Below, piece by piece: positions 20,301 through 33,017 of a DNA stretch of 64,000 bases (positions are counted from its first letter, which is position 1; every line of letters starts with the position of its first letter). The notes under the pieces are model-generated. The model ran no database searches. It had not been told where the DNA came from and worked only from the letters and a program-made list of their open reading frames with translations. Position numbers and translations under genes: made by a program. The stretch is from Quercus robur. Lineage: Eukaryota; Streptophyta; Magnoliopsida; Fagales; Fagaceae. The stretch is from positions 30,337,530 to 30,401,529 of the forward strand of contig NC_065543.1 of the NCBI RefSeq assembly GCF_932294415.1, given 5' to 3'.

Positions 20301-23300
20301 ACAATTGAATCTGAGCCCTGGGCAAGGCTGGGCTAAGTTTACAGTTGTCAGGCTTTTGCTTGGGTTTGAAAAATCTCAATCTGCCCTCATATTCAAGGTT
20401 TGGGTTGATGCCTAGGAAATCTGCCCAGCCCTCATCATTGCTGAACGTTATGAAAAATATACAGCCAGCAACATGCTCAAAAACACAAATACACACACAG
20501 ATACATGTCTTTATTTTATTAGTAAAAAATTAAATTTTGTCCAGTTCTGCAAGAAAAATTGAGCCACTTGACTCAGTCTCAATCTCACATGATTTGGAGA
20601 GACAGAGTAAGTGCTCATACACAGTGCCTAGGCTATAGGATAGCAGGGCTATATTGTGGCCAAGAAATGGTAAAAGTGGAAAGGACACTGGATGAGTTAT
20701 CATTTGTGTTGAATGAGAGTCATAGCTTTCATTACATTCTTCCACTTCTTAGTCTCATTTAGGTCATTGTCCTTGTGTTTGGGGCAATAAATATTTTACC
20801 TTTAGAATTTCACTACACTTCAGAATGCTATTGCAGATTTGGAGCTTCTGTAGAGATTGAATTTTTGGAGGGTATTGCAACCTTTCTTGAAGCTAGTTTC
20901 AGGCAGGGGTGGAGGCACACATAAGCTTGGGGGGGCCATGGCCCCCCCAAAGATTTTGAAACCCCTATATAATACTATATAAAAACAAGCTGGCCCCTGC
21001 AAATGTATCAATTGGCCCCTCCAAAAAAATTCACATACCTAGTCTAATGTTAGTTTTAGTGGTTTCCCCTTTGAAATGTGTTGTGGTTGTATGATCAATC
21101 AAAGAGTTGAGGCAATTATCTCTCAAAACTTCATAGAATGACACACTAGCAGGAGTGATAAAAAATATTTGATACCATAAGTATGTCTCAATTTTATTGG
21201 CTGACGATTGGATGTATCCAGAGCATGGAACTATTAGGATTAAAGAAGGTATATGGAAGTAATGAAAATAATTAGCTAAGTGGGGATGTCTAGCAAATTA
21301 TGGCATATAAAATGACTAAAACAAAGTAAAAGTATAAGTTACCTTTCAGTCATTAGCCTTTAGTTCAGCAATTGACTGGAGCAATTGTCATATGTGTTTA
21401 TTTTGTTGTGGGTCTTATGCATCATACAATGTTAATTTCTTTATAGCATTCATTTTGAAATTTGACTATTTTTACAATTACAATATTTTAGTTTCTCAAG
21501 TGGACTACACCCAGCAAAACACACATTTACTCAAACCAAAAAAAAAAAAAAAAAATACAAAAATACAAAGTTGTCCAGATGCTATTTATTTATTTATTTT
21601 TAAGTAAACAAAAGTGCACTATGTTTGTGTATGTTCAAATGTGAAAGCCGCTAAAAGTTTATTGTTTTGCTTAACTAGTGATTTTTTTTTTTTTTTTTTA
21701 GGTGGCAGTCTTAATCTTTAAGCTTCATTTCTTTATTTCTTTTAACTTTATCTATCTCACACATACACATAAATATATGAGTTATGACTAATGTACAAGC
21801 ATCTAATTTGGCCCCCAAGTTAAAAATCCTGGCTACGCCCCTAGTTTCAGGTGTGAAAGATAGTCTTAAACTTAAAGACTAGCAGAGTGCTCTTATTTAT
21901 TAGATTTGTGAGCTGCTTTCTTCACCATATTTCCCTACCTATTTTTAATGTTTGACCAAAAGATAAAATTCTGTGTAATCTCTGTATCTGTGCATTTCCT
22001 CTTCCCCCCACCCTCCCTCCAAAGGGGAATGGTTTGGTTAGGGTTGCTCACAAGAGGTCAAAATTAAGTTGAGTTATGGGCGAAGTTATCAATTCGGTTT
22101 TGCTAACCGTTTTAGTTTGTCTATTGGAACGGAATATTTCAGTTCCAGTGAACCATTTTGGAGTTAATGATATATATCTATCTGACTATTTATCAAGTTT
22201 ATGCTATATCGATTCACAAATAATAAAAATTCTTAACACTGTTTTATAAAATACTATAACATAATAAAATGCCCCACTACCACCGGTGTGTACCACTAGT
22301 TGTTGGTGGTATACCCAATTGATGGTTACGTTAGCTTAATATATCCTCTATATATTTCACCCCAAACTACAGGTAAATAATAAAATAAAATATGTAAGTG
22401 AAAAAAAAGAATAAGAAAATAAAAAAGATAAACAACATTACAACTTTGGTGTTTCCTTTATTTTGAAAAAAAAAAAAAAAATCAGTTTTCTATGGTCCAC
22501 ACTCCACATAAAGAAAGAAAAGAAGAAAATAAGAGAGAGGGAGAAAGCAGGAAGGGAAAAAGAAAGAAATAAAAGGGGGGAGAGAGAGAGAGACGATGTT
22601 AACTATATTGTCTGAAATCTAAATACTGAAATAGGCTAGAGCATGCTGAAATGAGAAACACACTGGAATTTTAAGCCGATGGGAATAAAGGGTTCACTGC
22701 ACCAGTTTTAAAACTCGTATGAAATATTTTGCCCGTTTTGGCTAGAATGGAATGGAATTGACAACTTTGGTTATGGCTGTACCATCTTAATTCTTGGGTT
22801 TGAGCTTGGGATGGCCACCTACCTAACAATCCACCTGAGTTGAAGCCCTATGGTTACAAACCCTAGTCTTAAAGTCCAAGGAGTAACAGAAGCTCAGTTG
22901 TTTTCCAAAACAACTACTTATCCAAAAAAAAAGTTTTCTAAAACAACTAAGTGCCAAAACAATGGTAAATCTAATCATCTTGACATCTCAAGAGCATGGT
23001 GCATTCCATGGTGCTAGTTACAACAGAAAACACTTTTTATCTGTTGATGCTTCTAGTTTCTTTGTCTGATACATGTGTATATGAAATTGGCCAACTATTA
23101 GCAAGATGTCCCTGAAATGCTTGCGGTGATTGTATACTTAATTTTACATTCTTGCTTGCTTTAGGCTTCCGATCTACAGACAACTATGATGGAAACACTT
23201 GATGCTGTTGATATAGAGAAACAGAAGCATAATAATACTAGAAGGGAGGCCCTTGCACGATTGGCTAAACTTGAGGTAATTTAACCTGTTTTAGATATCT

Positions 23301-26300
23301 GCCTCATATTCATGTTTAGACGGTTTTTGTCCTCTCTCTTTCTTCTTTTTGGGGTGTCTGCTACATATGGAAATCAATGTTTTCTTCTTTATTAAAATTT
23401 AAGCAATGCAGTTAATGAGGTTATTGTTGTTACTAAAGGTCAAAAGTTCTTGCAGACTGCTAATGCTGATCTTGCAAGATCCCTTGCTACTGTGCAGTGG
23501 AATCTTGAAGTACAGGTACTATGTGATCCTTTATACAAATGATTGTGTCAATCCTGTGCTTGAATTCTTAAATAAGTTACTGATTGGAATGTTTTGACCT
23601 TGGTTTGAATGTTTTGATTTGTGTAATAATAGTGGATGAAATTATATTTTGGAAAGTGTCATGACTTTCAAGTTTATGCTTAGCCTATCTTTGGCTGTCT
23701 TTTTAGTTTTGATACTTGTTTTTTCATCAGCTCTGACTATCCCCATAACTGTGTTCCTTGAGTTCAGAGTGCTTTGTGCAATCTCATATGTTATATATGC
23801 CAAATAGAAACTTACTATAGTCCTTTATCCTCAAGGGTAGCACAATCAGTTGGGGACTACGCCTAAAGAAGCAAAGGCCATTAGTTTGAATCTCTCATCT
23901 CCCCCACCCCTTGGGCCAAAACCTTCTTAAAAAAAGAAAAAAGAAAAAGAAAGATAGAAACTTTGTCTGGTGCTTTTAGGCCCTTTATTAATTCTCTTAA
24001 GTTTGCTGTTGCTTTGAAATGCCTATAGTTGCCATTCAACTCTGGTCATCTAAAGAAGTATGCAAATTGCTTGACCTTGATACTGGAAAAAGTTAAAGTT
24101 GCAGGAGAGTCAGCAAATATATCAAAGTACAGTTTAGGTTGTTGGTATTGTACCATTGAGCTCTGGCTTAAATGCCACTTCCTTGCATAAGAATGCAGTG
24201 GAGGGTGAAGTATTGTACCATTGAACTTCAGAGTAGCTTATACTTTTTATTTTACTTTTGGACCAGGTTAATTGGGTAGCAGAATTTCGGGATCAAATTG
24301 AATTGAAAGAAGCGACCTGTGAAGGTATGTCTCCTAGCTTACAGTGCAAATAATTGAATGAACTTTTTGATCCCCTCTGACTATGCTTTTGTGTTTTCAA
24401 CTACAACCTGTACAACTACTTGCCAAAGGAACTGAATAGGGTATTTATAATATCCAATGAGTTTTTAAAGAAACAGATTCCCCTTCCCTCTCCCTTGGGC
24501 CAAAATTTCTCTTAAAAAAAAAAGGGTAAAAATCTCAATGCGAGAACATAATCTTATGTGTACAATAGCTTATTAGGTTGGTTATGGGTAGGGGAAATTG
24601 TAATTTTAGAGTTTGCTATGGCCTATTGAACGCTTTAGAGTTTATAGGAACTTTTGAACATAATCTCATCCTTAGTGTAATATGTTTTTATAATTTTCTG
24701 GGCTGAGACTAATTTAACACTCTTAAGGTTTGTTTTGATAGGTTATTTGCTGACTAATGCTTAGCTAAAATTAAGAAATTTAGGGTTATAAAGGTTGTAA
24801 GAGAGGGTTAGGGTTTTGAGATGCTAAGAGTCAATAAAATAGTAGTTCAAGAGCTTCTCTGAGGATAAGCAGTAACCCTTGAATACTACAGACGTTCAAT
24901 ACTTAATTCTATTGTAATTTTTTTTTTTTTGGCTATCTTGTGTCCATTATGCGTGGAGTAGTCTTCTTTTAATAAAATTATTCTTACCTATCAAGAAAAA
25001 TATATATATCTTGGTCCTTCGTGCCCATTTTCATTATATTATTATATCAATAAATAACATCGTCAATATGAGCTTGGTCCTTCAAACTCCTTTTTCTCCT
25101 TGTAGAGATCAAGAGAAGGATCTCAAATTCTCATCAGACTGGAACATCTCTAAAACAAGTGAGTTATATTCTGTCTGTGATGATTATTTTGGGGGGAGAG
25201 CCATTTAAAGCTATGTATATTTTCCATCTTTCATAATAACTCTTTGCAGCAACATGAATTTCTTGGCCTTTTGTATAATCTTTACATTAATCTGATAATG
25301 TTGTAGTTAGCTGCTTCAAAAGGAATGGAATTTGAACGAGAGATACTAGAGGCAGAATATTCTCTCATAGCTGATAAAGTTATACAATTGCAAGATAAGG
25401 TTAGCTTTTCAAACCATTGATATATTCATAAATGATTTCAATTTCTGATAATAATAATAAAAAAATGAATTTAATTTCTAGCTTTAAACACCCCTTGCTC
25501 TGTGATGTTGACACCATTGAAAAAGTAAGCTTTTGTAGATGCATGCAGATCATGTCCTGAGTACTTAATATCTATAAACACAAATGTTTTTTTTTTTTTT
25601 TTGTGTGTGTGTATACATGCATGCATGTGTTCGCGCATGCTCACATACAATCATTTTGTTTGACAGTGAAAGCTGAAGACTGTTGAAAATATGCTCCTAA
25701 GTTAAATGGTTTTAAACTTTTAATATGTGTGTAGCCATTACAATTTATGATGACAACTACTTCTTAGAAGGCCTCCCTTGTGCAGTACATGGAAGTAAAA
25801 GGCGAGCCGGGTGTTCACCTAGGTGCGAGGCGCCTTTACTAAGGTGTTCAACTTTAGATCCTTGGTGAGCACCTTAGACCATGAAAAAGGCGCTTAGGCT
25901 AGAGCCTCATGTTTTAACATTTGAAGGGCTTGGAACATTCTGCGATGGATGTGAAGCTCAAATTTTTACATACTTTGTTTGGTTGGATGACTACTTTGGG
26001 TGGTTATTCAGGAACTAGCTTCTTGGATTTTCTTTATAGTTGGACAGAACAAAATTGTTGTTCCTTTGAGGACACTGAAAAGATGTTGGTTAAGTTAAAA
26101 GATCTGTGCCAGTGTAGTCTTTTTGATTGGTCTCAGTGGTGGAGTTTTAAAGATTGTTCCTCTCTTTCAGAGTTTGTCTTTTCTTAGAATAGCTTCTTGA
26201 TTTCTTTCTTTTTTGCTTTCTTTGTTGTCTGTTATTTCTTTCATGTGTTCATCATCATGAACTCCTTGTATTTTTCTTTCCTTTTTTTATCAATAATATT

Positions 26301-29300
26301 ACTCTTATTACCTATCCAAAAAAAAAAAACTATGGTATATTTACCATTTATTGTACGGTGACTTTTTTCTTTTAATGAATGAAATTCACTTATTTATCAA
26401 AAAGAATTTGAAGATATATATATATATTTTAATATTCTTAATCCTTATTTTAATATATTAGATACATATGATTTAATGGACCTAATTTTACAATTAATAG
26501 ACCTAATTTCTTCACACAACACATATCAAACACACCTGATTATAAAATTTCAATATATTAGATACATATGATTTAAGTCCTACATGTATAATAACTATAT
26601 ATATATATTTTTTGATAAGTAATAAAGATTTATTGATATCAAAAAAAGAGAGACACCCAAGTACACACCCAAGTACACAGGGAGTATACATGGGTGTACA
26701 TATCAAATACAAAAATTACATAAATCAACTAAATCCAAAATTGAAGAAAAAGTTTGGTTTCTCCACATTGAGAACCAGTCCAATAAGGTTATGAAAAATA
26801 GAAACTTGAGATTAGGCATAGATCGCTAATTGTCTTCAAAAAACCAACTATTTCTTTCCTTCCAAATACACCACATCAAACAATGAGGAACAACCATCCA
26901 TATATCTCCATTATGATGGCGACCAAATCGACCTTGCCAGCAAGCAAGAAGCTCAACAATAGACATTGGCATAACCCAACAAACTCCAAATAAACCAAAA
27001 ACCATATCCCACAACTCCAAAACAACCGGACAATGAAGGAATAGATGGTCAACAGTTTCACTATTACACTTGCACATATAACACCAATCCAAAATGCATA
27101 TCTTTCTTTTCCTTAAATTGTCAATTGTCAAACATTTTCCCAAGGCAGCAGTCCATACAAAGAAAGCCACTTTAGAAGGAATCTTCTGCTTCCAAATGCT
27201 TTTCCAAGGGAAAAACTGCTCACTATGGCCAACTAGAAGATGGTAGTACACACTAACCATAAACCCCTTACTCTTACAAGGTAGCCAACATCTCTTATCC
27301 TCCCCAATTCTCCTTACAGGAGTGCAATAAATGGTATTTATGAAGCTCCAGAAAGCTTCCAATTCACGATTATGTACACCCCTACAAAAATGTATCTCCC
27401 AATGAAGGACTCCATTGGTGTACCTCATTAGATTAGCCACACTTGCCTCTTTGTTTCGACAAATCCTATATATTTCAAGATAGCAGTCTGTAAGAGAAGA
27501 TGTTCCACACCATTGATCTAGCCAAAACTGTACTTTTGATCCATCTCCAATTTCATACAAAATAAACCAAGATAAAGAGGGCCACCCCCTTCTAATATTT
27601 TTCCACAAACTAACTCCATATGGACCAGAGAATGAGCTAGAACACCAACCACCCCAATCACAACCATACTTCACCTATATCACTTGTCGCCATAGAGCAT
27701 CCCTTTCTTGCTCAAATCTCCATAACCACTTCCCTAGTAAAGCTACATTAAAGGTTCTCAGGTTCCTAATCCCCAAACCACTTGAAGAAAGTGGAGTACA
27801 AACCATAGACCAATTAACAAGATGAAATTTGGGCCCATCCCCCTAGTGTCTTTTTGCTTCAAGCGATATTAAGTCACCTTTTGTTGTTGACTACCTTTGT
27901 GCAGTAGAAGTTTGTGTGTGCCCAATATTAAGAGCAATCACATCAGCAGATGTAAAATAGAAAGTGTACAATTTTACACATTTTTGCTCAAAATTTACCC
28001 ACATCAATCTATCTATAATACTGTGCATATACAATATTGCTATAGTAACCGTGTAAAACGGATATTGTAGCTCTCTATTTTTTTTTTTCCTCTCTCATCT
28101 CTCATCTGATTCTCTCTCTTCCCCTACCCTCTTCCTCCTTTACCTTCTCTTGAATCCAGCAACATGCCATGAAAATCTGTACAAATCATCAAACTCATTT
28201 TGAATCTAGATCCCAAATTCATTAAACCCATATACAAATCCATATAAATAATCAAGAAGAAGAAGAAGAAGAAAAAGAAGAAGGGGGAGGGGATAGGGAT
28301 AACATATAAGGTTAGATATCCAGACAATAGAAAACGCACATGTAGCCCCAAAAAAAAAAAAAAAAAAAAAAAAACGTATTTTATATATAATATACAATCT
28401 GGTTGGGTTACTCAGTTGGAAACCCTAAACCTGACACCTGGCCTGCAAGTGACAGATAAGACCTGCTACCAACTGATTCACCCATTTGAAACCATCCATG
28501 ACCCTTCGGGTCAGAAGGGATCAGTAGGATGGGTTGGGATATAACTGGTTAGCGACCAGCCCTAATGTCATGAAACTGATGTTGATAGATGCAAGGATAC
28601 ACATGATATCCAGGGGAGGAAAGCTACAAGACAGTCCATGCCTTGTGTTATGAATTAAGACATGCATCGCCAAATTGGGTTAATATCCTTTCCCCATTTA
28701 TAGAGATTTTCAAGCTCCTGTAGGCATTACAATCTTTTTGGTTACCCTTGTAATTGGTTCATTTAGCTATATATTTAGGGATTTGATGGTCGCGGCACCT
28801 CTTCTATTATTTCTTGTATAATCCATGAAAGTGTGATATTATTGAGATCACATAAAAAGTTATTCTATTTTAATATAATTATATGATTTTTCTACACATA
28901 CAAATACATAAGTAGATATAACCTTATGGAGTAAGCCTTTGGTGACATAAGAAGAGGTTATGTGGCTCCTAGGCATGAGCATAAACTACCTAGCCTGCCA
29001 GGGGTGAATCCCCATGGATTACCTGGCAACTGGTTTGGTGGGTGGAGTCAGTAGCACACAGATTTTATTGGTTCCGAAAATGTGACAAATAGGTACTTTT
29101 ATTATTATTATTTAACAATAAAGAATCTAAATGCAAAAGTTGATAAACTGTGTACATTGCTTCTTTTGGATAAAGTAGGTTTAGGTTTGAGCATTTTTTC
29201 ACTGCAATATCCTTGAGATGTCCCCAGCTTCTTTTCTTTTGTAAATGCTGTTAGCATGACTCATTTCTTGTGCAAATGAAAGCCTGATGTTTAATCATGT

Positions 29301-31255
29301 ATCTCCTCTTCCTTTGGTTTCGTTTGAACGTGCAAGTTTTAATGGTGAGTCCAGGGGTAAAAAAGGATATAGGTGCTGTGGTCCACATATGGTGAGCTTG
29401 ACTTGGTGCAAAGACCTCCTAGTGCTCTATAATATCCAGTTTGTTTTCTAGTGTGTGTGTGAGTGTGAGAGAGAGAAAGAGTATCTATGTGGTCTATTGT
29501 AATGGATGTCAGAATGGCCATTTAGTCTCCATACACTGTTGCTAATGTGGCTGGATGGAAGGTAGAGAGTTTTGGAGTTTTTGGGTGTTACTTAAGTTTT
29601 GGGTTTAACCAACCGAGAGCATATCCAATTTATATGAAGAATTTTTTTGCTTTTATCTTTGGGGTCTTCTGATGGTTTACCAAAGTTATATTCCAAGTTC
29701 CATATTTTTTGACATATCATGTTAACCTGATTTATTTGACTGATACCATATGTACACGTATATATAAGCTTGGGCAATCAATATATTTTACTTACAGTAT
29801 CGTCTATATTTCAGGCAAAGAAGCTGGAAGCAAACATTGAAATTACAAAGAAAGAGATAGAGGAGCCAACTGAAGTTGAAACTGAGCTCAAGCAAAGGCT
29901 TGGTCAGATGACTGATCATTTAATTCAGAAACAAGCCCAGGTTTGTCTTCAAACATCCTGGATAATTCAGTCGGTGATTTCTTGTACTTATTTTTGTTTG
30001 ATGAATGGGGGGGCATATGATACATCTGGTTTTTAGCTTAATGCCTTATATAGAAAAGGCAAAAGCATACCATAAGAGTTTGTAAAGTGTCCTCAGATAT
30101 AAATGAATCATTCAGCCTTTTGTTGATGAAGAACCAAATTCAGCCGAGACACTTTTTAAGGTTTGAGAGGGATGGGAGCCATAAAATTTAATTACTAATA
30201 TTCTTATAAAAATTGAAAAAAAAAAAAGAAAAAAAAAAAGGTTAATTAGCTATATTGTTTTGCAATGGGTGTCTCAGTCAGGTGCAAAAAAAATACTGAA
30301 TTTACTGTCTCTCCCAAAGGTTAACTTGCCAATAAAAAAAAATGGAAGACCAAAAAGTCATGTATATAGTATCTTGCTTCCAGGTCTGCCATTACTAGAG
30401 CCTCTGCTATTATTTAAGGCTCCTGGTTTGATTTATTGCTCATTTGTTTCACATTCAAATGTTTGTTGCCAGTATGTAACATTTTGCGATCATGGACATT
30501 TTGCATATTGTATGCTATTGGTTATCCTTCTCTGTAATACAACTATCAGCTACTTCAAAAATTTATTATTATCTAGTTCCAATGTTTGTGAAAGATTCCT
30601 TTGTATGATAACTTGAATTATCTTAGGACAGAGTTCATGATTGAGTTCTTTTTCAGTAGTAAAATTATTCTAAATCACAAATTTTCTGTAATAAAATGAT
30701 ATTCAGTAGTATGTGTAATGATCATTGAGATTTCAATATGTTCAACCAGGTTGAGGCTCTCTCCTCAGAGAAGGCAACTCTTCTCTTCAGAATTGAGGTA
30801 CATTGTCACCCCAGCGTTATTTTATACTGGTATTATCTACATAAAACAGATCTAGTGATTTGCACTTTATACTTCGATGCATTGTGTAGGCGGTTTCAAG
30901 ATTTCTAGATGAAAACAAGACAATGCTAGCGGATTCTATAAGTACTTCATCAAGGGACTTGGAATCAGGAAGGTGGGAGCTCTCAGAATCAGAGTGGGGG
31001 CCTCTGTTTCATGACAGGATGCGTTCAGGCAGGAAACACTTGGGATCATTGCTTCAGCAGTTGGATGCTATTTTCTTGGCTGGTCAGGTATTTTTAAGGA
31101 GGAATTCCAGAGCGAAGGTGTGGTCTCTGGCTTACCTTGTATGCCTTCACTTCTGGGTCATTTATATATTCATGTCACATTCTCGAGAATCAAATGGAGC
31201 CAAATCTGGTGCTGTCATTTCCTTGGAAAACATTAATAACACTGCAGGTGTATGA
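17302..31255 (+). CDS. GC2: Golgin candidate 2 (golgin-84-type tail-anchored Golgi tether)
   Basis: Ten exons join without frame conflict to 685 aa: 17302-17355, 17619-18707, 23165-23275, 23456-23515, 24267-24324, 25106-25158, 25307-25399, 29815-29940, 30750-30797 and 30890-31255. The start [18 protein letters not shown] continues in exon 2 as [15 protein letters not shown], matching my memory of Arabidopsis GC2 (about 670 aa). Residues 20-300 are Ser-rich and disordered. About 301-322 is an Asp/Ser run, then a basic patch, then coiled coil to about 600. Near the C-terminus [10 protein letters not shown] precedes a membrane anchor (about 642-660, [15 protein letters not shown]). This is golgin-84 architecture: a tether in the Golgi rim anchored by its C-terminus. 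Intron 1 uses a GC donor. Introns 2 and 7 are over 4 kb because of transposons. Confidence 0.93.
17361..17391. repeat. (CT)n microsatellite beside the golgin intron 1 donor
   Basis: About 15 CT units begin five bases after the exon 1 boundary at 17355, inside intron 1. Length variation here would change the sequence immediately downstream of a non-canonical splice donor. Confidence 0.9.
18708..20895. other. Golgin intron 2, left part
   Basis: Intronic sequence without a recognisable gene. It holds a run of 20 G (18839-18858) and AT-rich DNA. A segment near 19800-19850 with GGGTTCAACCATG resembles a decayed tRNA-derived B box, but no complete SINE is evident. The open frame continuing from exon 2 to 18950 is intronic read-through. 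Confidence 0.5.
20904..21843. mobile_element. Tip100-type hAT element in golgin intron 2, 940 bp
   Basis: The terminal repeats CAGGGGTGGAG (left) and TAGGGGCGTAG (right, read inward) match the CAGGGGCGGAG ends known for Tip100-like hAT elements. A perfect 8-bp duplication GTTTCAGG flanks it (20896-20903 and 21844-21851). A perfect 24-bp palindrome, seven G then CCATGG then seven C with TT/AA ends, lies at 20927-20950. The interior is AT-rich with no transposase. Confidence 0.9.
21852..23164. other. Golgin intron 2, right part
   Basis: Intron sequence with a GA-rich zone (about 22505-22595) and A-runs. It ends in the TTTAG acceptor of exon 3. No coding or mobile feature could be supported. 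Confidence 0.45.
23814..23953 (+). mobile_element. tRNA-derived SINE in golgin intron 4
   Basis: About 140 bp with a polymerase III A box (GTAGCACAATCAGTTGGGGA, from about 23836) and a B box (AGTTTGAATCT, about 23892). A pyrimidine-rich 3' region with CCTTGGGCCAAAACC and an A-rich tail follow. A 10-bp duplication ATAGAAACTT flanks it (23804-23813 and 23954-23963). These are the marks of a retroposed tRNA-related SINE. It should not be annotated as a tRNA gene, because the cloverleaf is incomplete. Confidence 0.75.
24466..24531 (+). mobile_element. Truncated SINE 3' end in golgin intron 5
   Basis: CTCCCTTGGGCCAAAATTTC followed by TTAAAAAAAAAAG matches the 3' end of the SINE at 23814-23953 but lacks the promoter boxes. 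It is a 5'-truncated copy. Confidence 0.55.
25921..26330 (+). mobile_element. L1-type LINE 3' fragment in golgin intron 7
   Basis: The plus strand reads [20 protein letters not shown], then [20 protein letters not shown] and [13 protein letters not shown] with a stop. These are diagnostic C-terminal sequences of plant L1 ORF2. A T-rich 3' UTR ends in ATCAATAATATTACTCTTAT and a CCTATCC-A12 tail at about 26330. Two overlapping C-terminal copies seem fused, so it may be a chimera. It is not a host exon. Confidence 0.75.
26600..27855 (-). mobile_element. L1-type LINE ORF2 C-terminal part (zf-RVT) in golgin intron 7
   Basis: Minus-strand ORF2 remnant. A damaged upstream part reads [20 protein letters not shown], then [14 protein letters not shown] and a stop near 27675. 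A 282-aa open stretch (27674-26826) contains [15 protein letters not shown], then the zinc-binding reverse-transcriptase domain [40 protein letters not shown] and [14 protein letters not shown]. The 3' UTR contains CCCAAGTACACACCCAAGTA on the plus strand, and the tail end lies near 26600. It is antisense to the golgin gene. Confidence 0.9.
27932..28080 (+). mobile_element. Truncated GAGCAT-type MITE (left end)
   Basis: TAA at 27929-27931 is followed by GAGCAATCACATCAGCAGAT and then GTAAAATAGAAAGTGTACA, ACACATTTTTGCTCAAAA and ATAGTAACCGTG. These resemble the left end of the element at 13978. No matching right end was found, so its right boundary is unknown. Confidence 0.6.
28081..29814. other. 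Golgin intron 7, right part
   Basis: Intronic sequence with AAG repeats (28256-28281), a long A run (28350-28374), and a decayed region around 28440-28560 with GGGTT/ACCC words reminiscent of hAT MITEs. No gene or intact element was identified. Confidence 0.4.
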
Positions 31256-32452
31256 TTTGTAATATATTGTGCTTTTCTTCATTATTCATTTGATTGCCTC
31301 AGCTTTTAAGAGGTCTTCATTTCTTGGTGTATTATGGAAACTAGTCCCCCCCACACATCGAGTAACACTGAATATGTAGGGATTGTATTTAGGGATGTAA
31401 TTAGTCACACAACTTCACATCAATGCAGTGCAAAAAAATTTCCTACCAGATTTTATTTCAGTACCTAGTAATAGGAGCAGTTTGTTCATTTCCTCTTTTT
31501 AGTTGATAATTATGAGACAGTTTCTTGAGGCCACTATCACACATGGGACCCACACATGTTGTGAGTGGGTGGTATAATGAGAGACTACCTCCAACCCTAT
31601 AGTGGTCTAACAAATTAGCATGAAGGTTCAAAAGTATAATGAATTAAACCCAATGCCTTAGGAGTCATTACACCCTATGCCCCAGGAAGATGGATAACAT
31701 TAACTAGGTGGTTAAATGAAATTATGAAATGGCGTTGAATTAAGTAAAGAAACCCAATTTAAGAAGCCTTGGAGAGCGAAAGTGAAGAGAAGAAAGAGAG
31801 GAGGAAGGCAGAAACAGAAAAGAGGGCCAAGCAAAAAGATGGTAGCTGTTTAAGTACCATGGTCAGTTAGTAATAGTCTGAATATAAATCTTTGAGACCA
31901 AACGATTTTTTAAATGAATGAAAGGTATATTTAAACTGAATCAATAAGGGTTTAGTGTTCGTGGTTTAGATTTGCTTGCTGAGATTGTAAAGTAAATTGA
32001 AATATAGGGAGGATAACTGGATAGCAAGGAGAAAACTATCCTATGCTCAAGCTTCTATTGATTTGAGGCAGAGATAATAATATTCTATTGGTATCAATTG
32101 AATTGAAAAACCAATAGGGAAGATCACGTTTCAGAGAGGTGTCTAGTGGAAACCACATTTTATGCAGCTATTGCAAAAAATTTTAAAAAAAATTGCTACG
32201 GAGCAAACTTATGCAAGTGTGGAACTTGGAAAGAAAAAACGGGTGCCAAAAATTCCAAGCGTACGCATATTATATTATTATTGTTGGCATTACGGATTAT
32301 TGTGATTAAATATTTGCAATATTGTCTTAGGGAATGATGGAATTAGATTAAAAAGAACATAAAATTAAAATAAATAAATAAATACATATTTGTAGCCAAT
32401 GTACAAGTTTTTCACTTCTGCGAAGTTTAAAAGAGGTGGTTGATGGGCAATA
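31256..32452. other. 3' flank of the golgin gene
   Basis: AT-rich sequence containing the golgin 3' UTR. A segment near 31500-31640 (GGCCACTATCACACATGGGA...) resembles repeat text at 37200-37250 and is probably repetitive. No gene was recognised. Confidence 0.4.
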
Positions 32453-32455
32453 TTA

Positions 32456-33014
32456 GAGCCTATTTGGTTTGTTATTTTGAGTTTTGTGTTTTTAAAATGG
32501 TTTTTTTTTTTTTTTTTTCGAGAATTTTTTACCAAAACAAGTTTTCTAGTGTTCATCCCAAAAAATGAAGAATATGTTTGGCACTTGTTCTCTATTTCAA
32601 TTTTTTTACTCAATCCTTCTCTTTAAAAAATAAAATAAAATAACTATTAACACAACCTAGGCCTCACAACCAGCCAAACCCTCCTCCACGGCACCCAACC
32701 ACTAATTGCACACTAACAATTAAAATTAACAAAAATCGACCACAATTAATTACAAATTAACCAAAAAAAAAAACTAGATCTGACAGAGAGAGAGATAGAG
32801 AAATTAACCAAGATGGAAAAAAAATTATGTGTCTAGTGATTTTGAGAATAACAACTGAGTTTTCCAAAAACTGTTTTGCACAATAAAATTTAGAACAGTT
32901 CTATAAAAAAACAATTTTCCAAAAACAATTTCCAAACATAAACTATTTGTGTGAGACCCACCACTTTTGTTTATAAAGTGGGAAAAAAGTTTTAAAAATC
33001 GGTGACCAATACCC
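32456..33014. mobile_element. Probable Harbinger-like MITE, 559 bp
   Basis: Flanked by TTA (32453-32455 and 33015-33017). The left end is GAGCCTATTTGGTTTG and the right end read inward is GGGTATTGG, a weak but typical Tourist-like terminus. The interior has inverted-style stretches (TTTTGTGTTTTTAAAATGG on the left, AATTTTCCAAAAACAATTTC on the right). Moderate evidence only. Confidence 0.45.
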
Positions 33015-33017
33015 TTA

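Noticed and set aside
23836-23905. tRNA gene
   Set aside because: A and B boxes are present, but there is no complete cloverleaf, and a flanking duplication and A-rich tail identify a SINE.
25921-26187. Alternative golgin exon or small gene in intron 7
   Set aside because: The sequence matches the C-terminus of plant L1 ORF2 and is followed by a LINE-type 3' tail.
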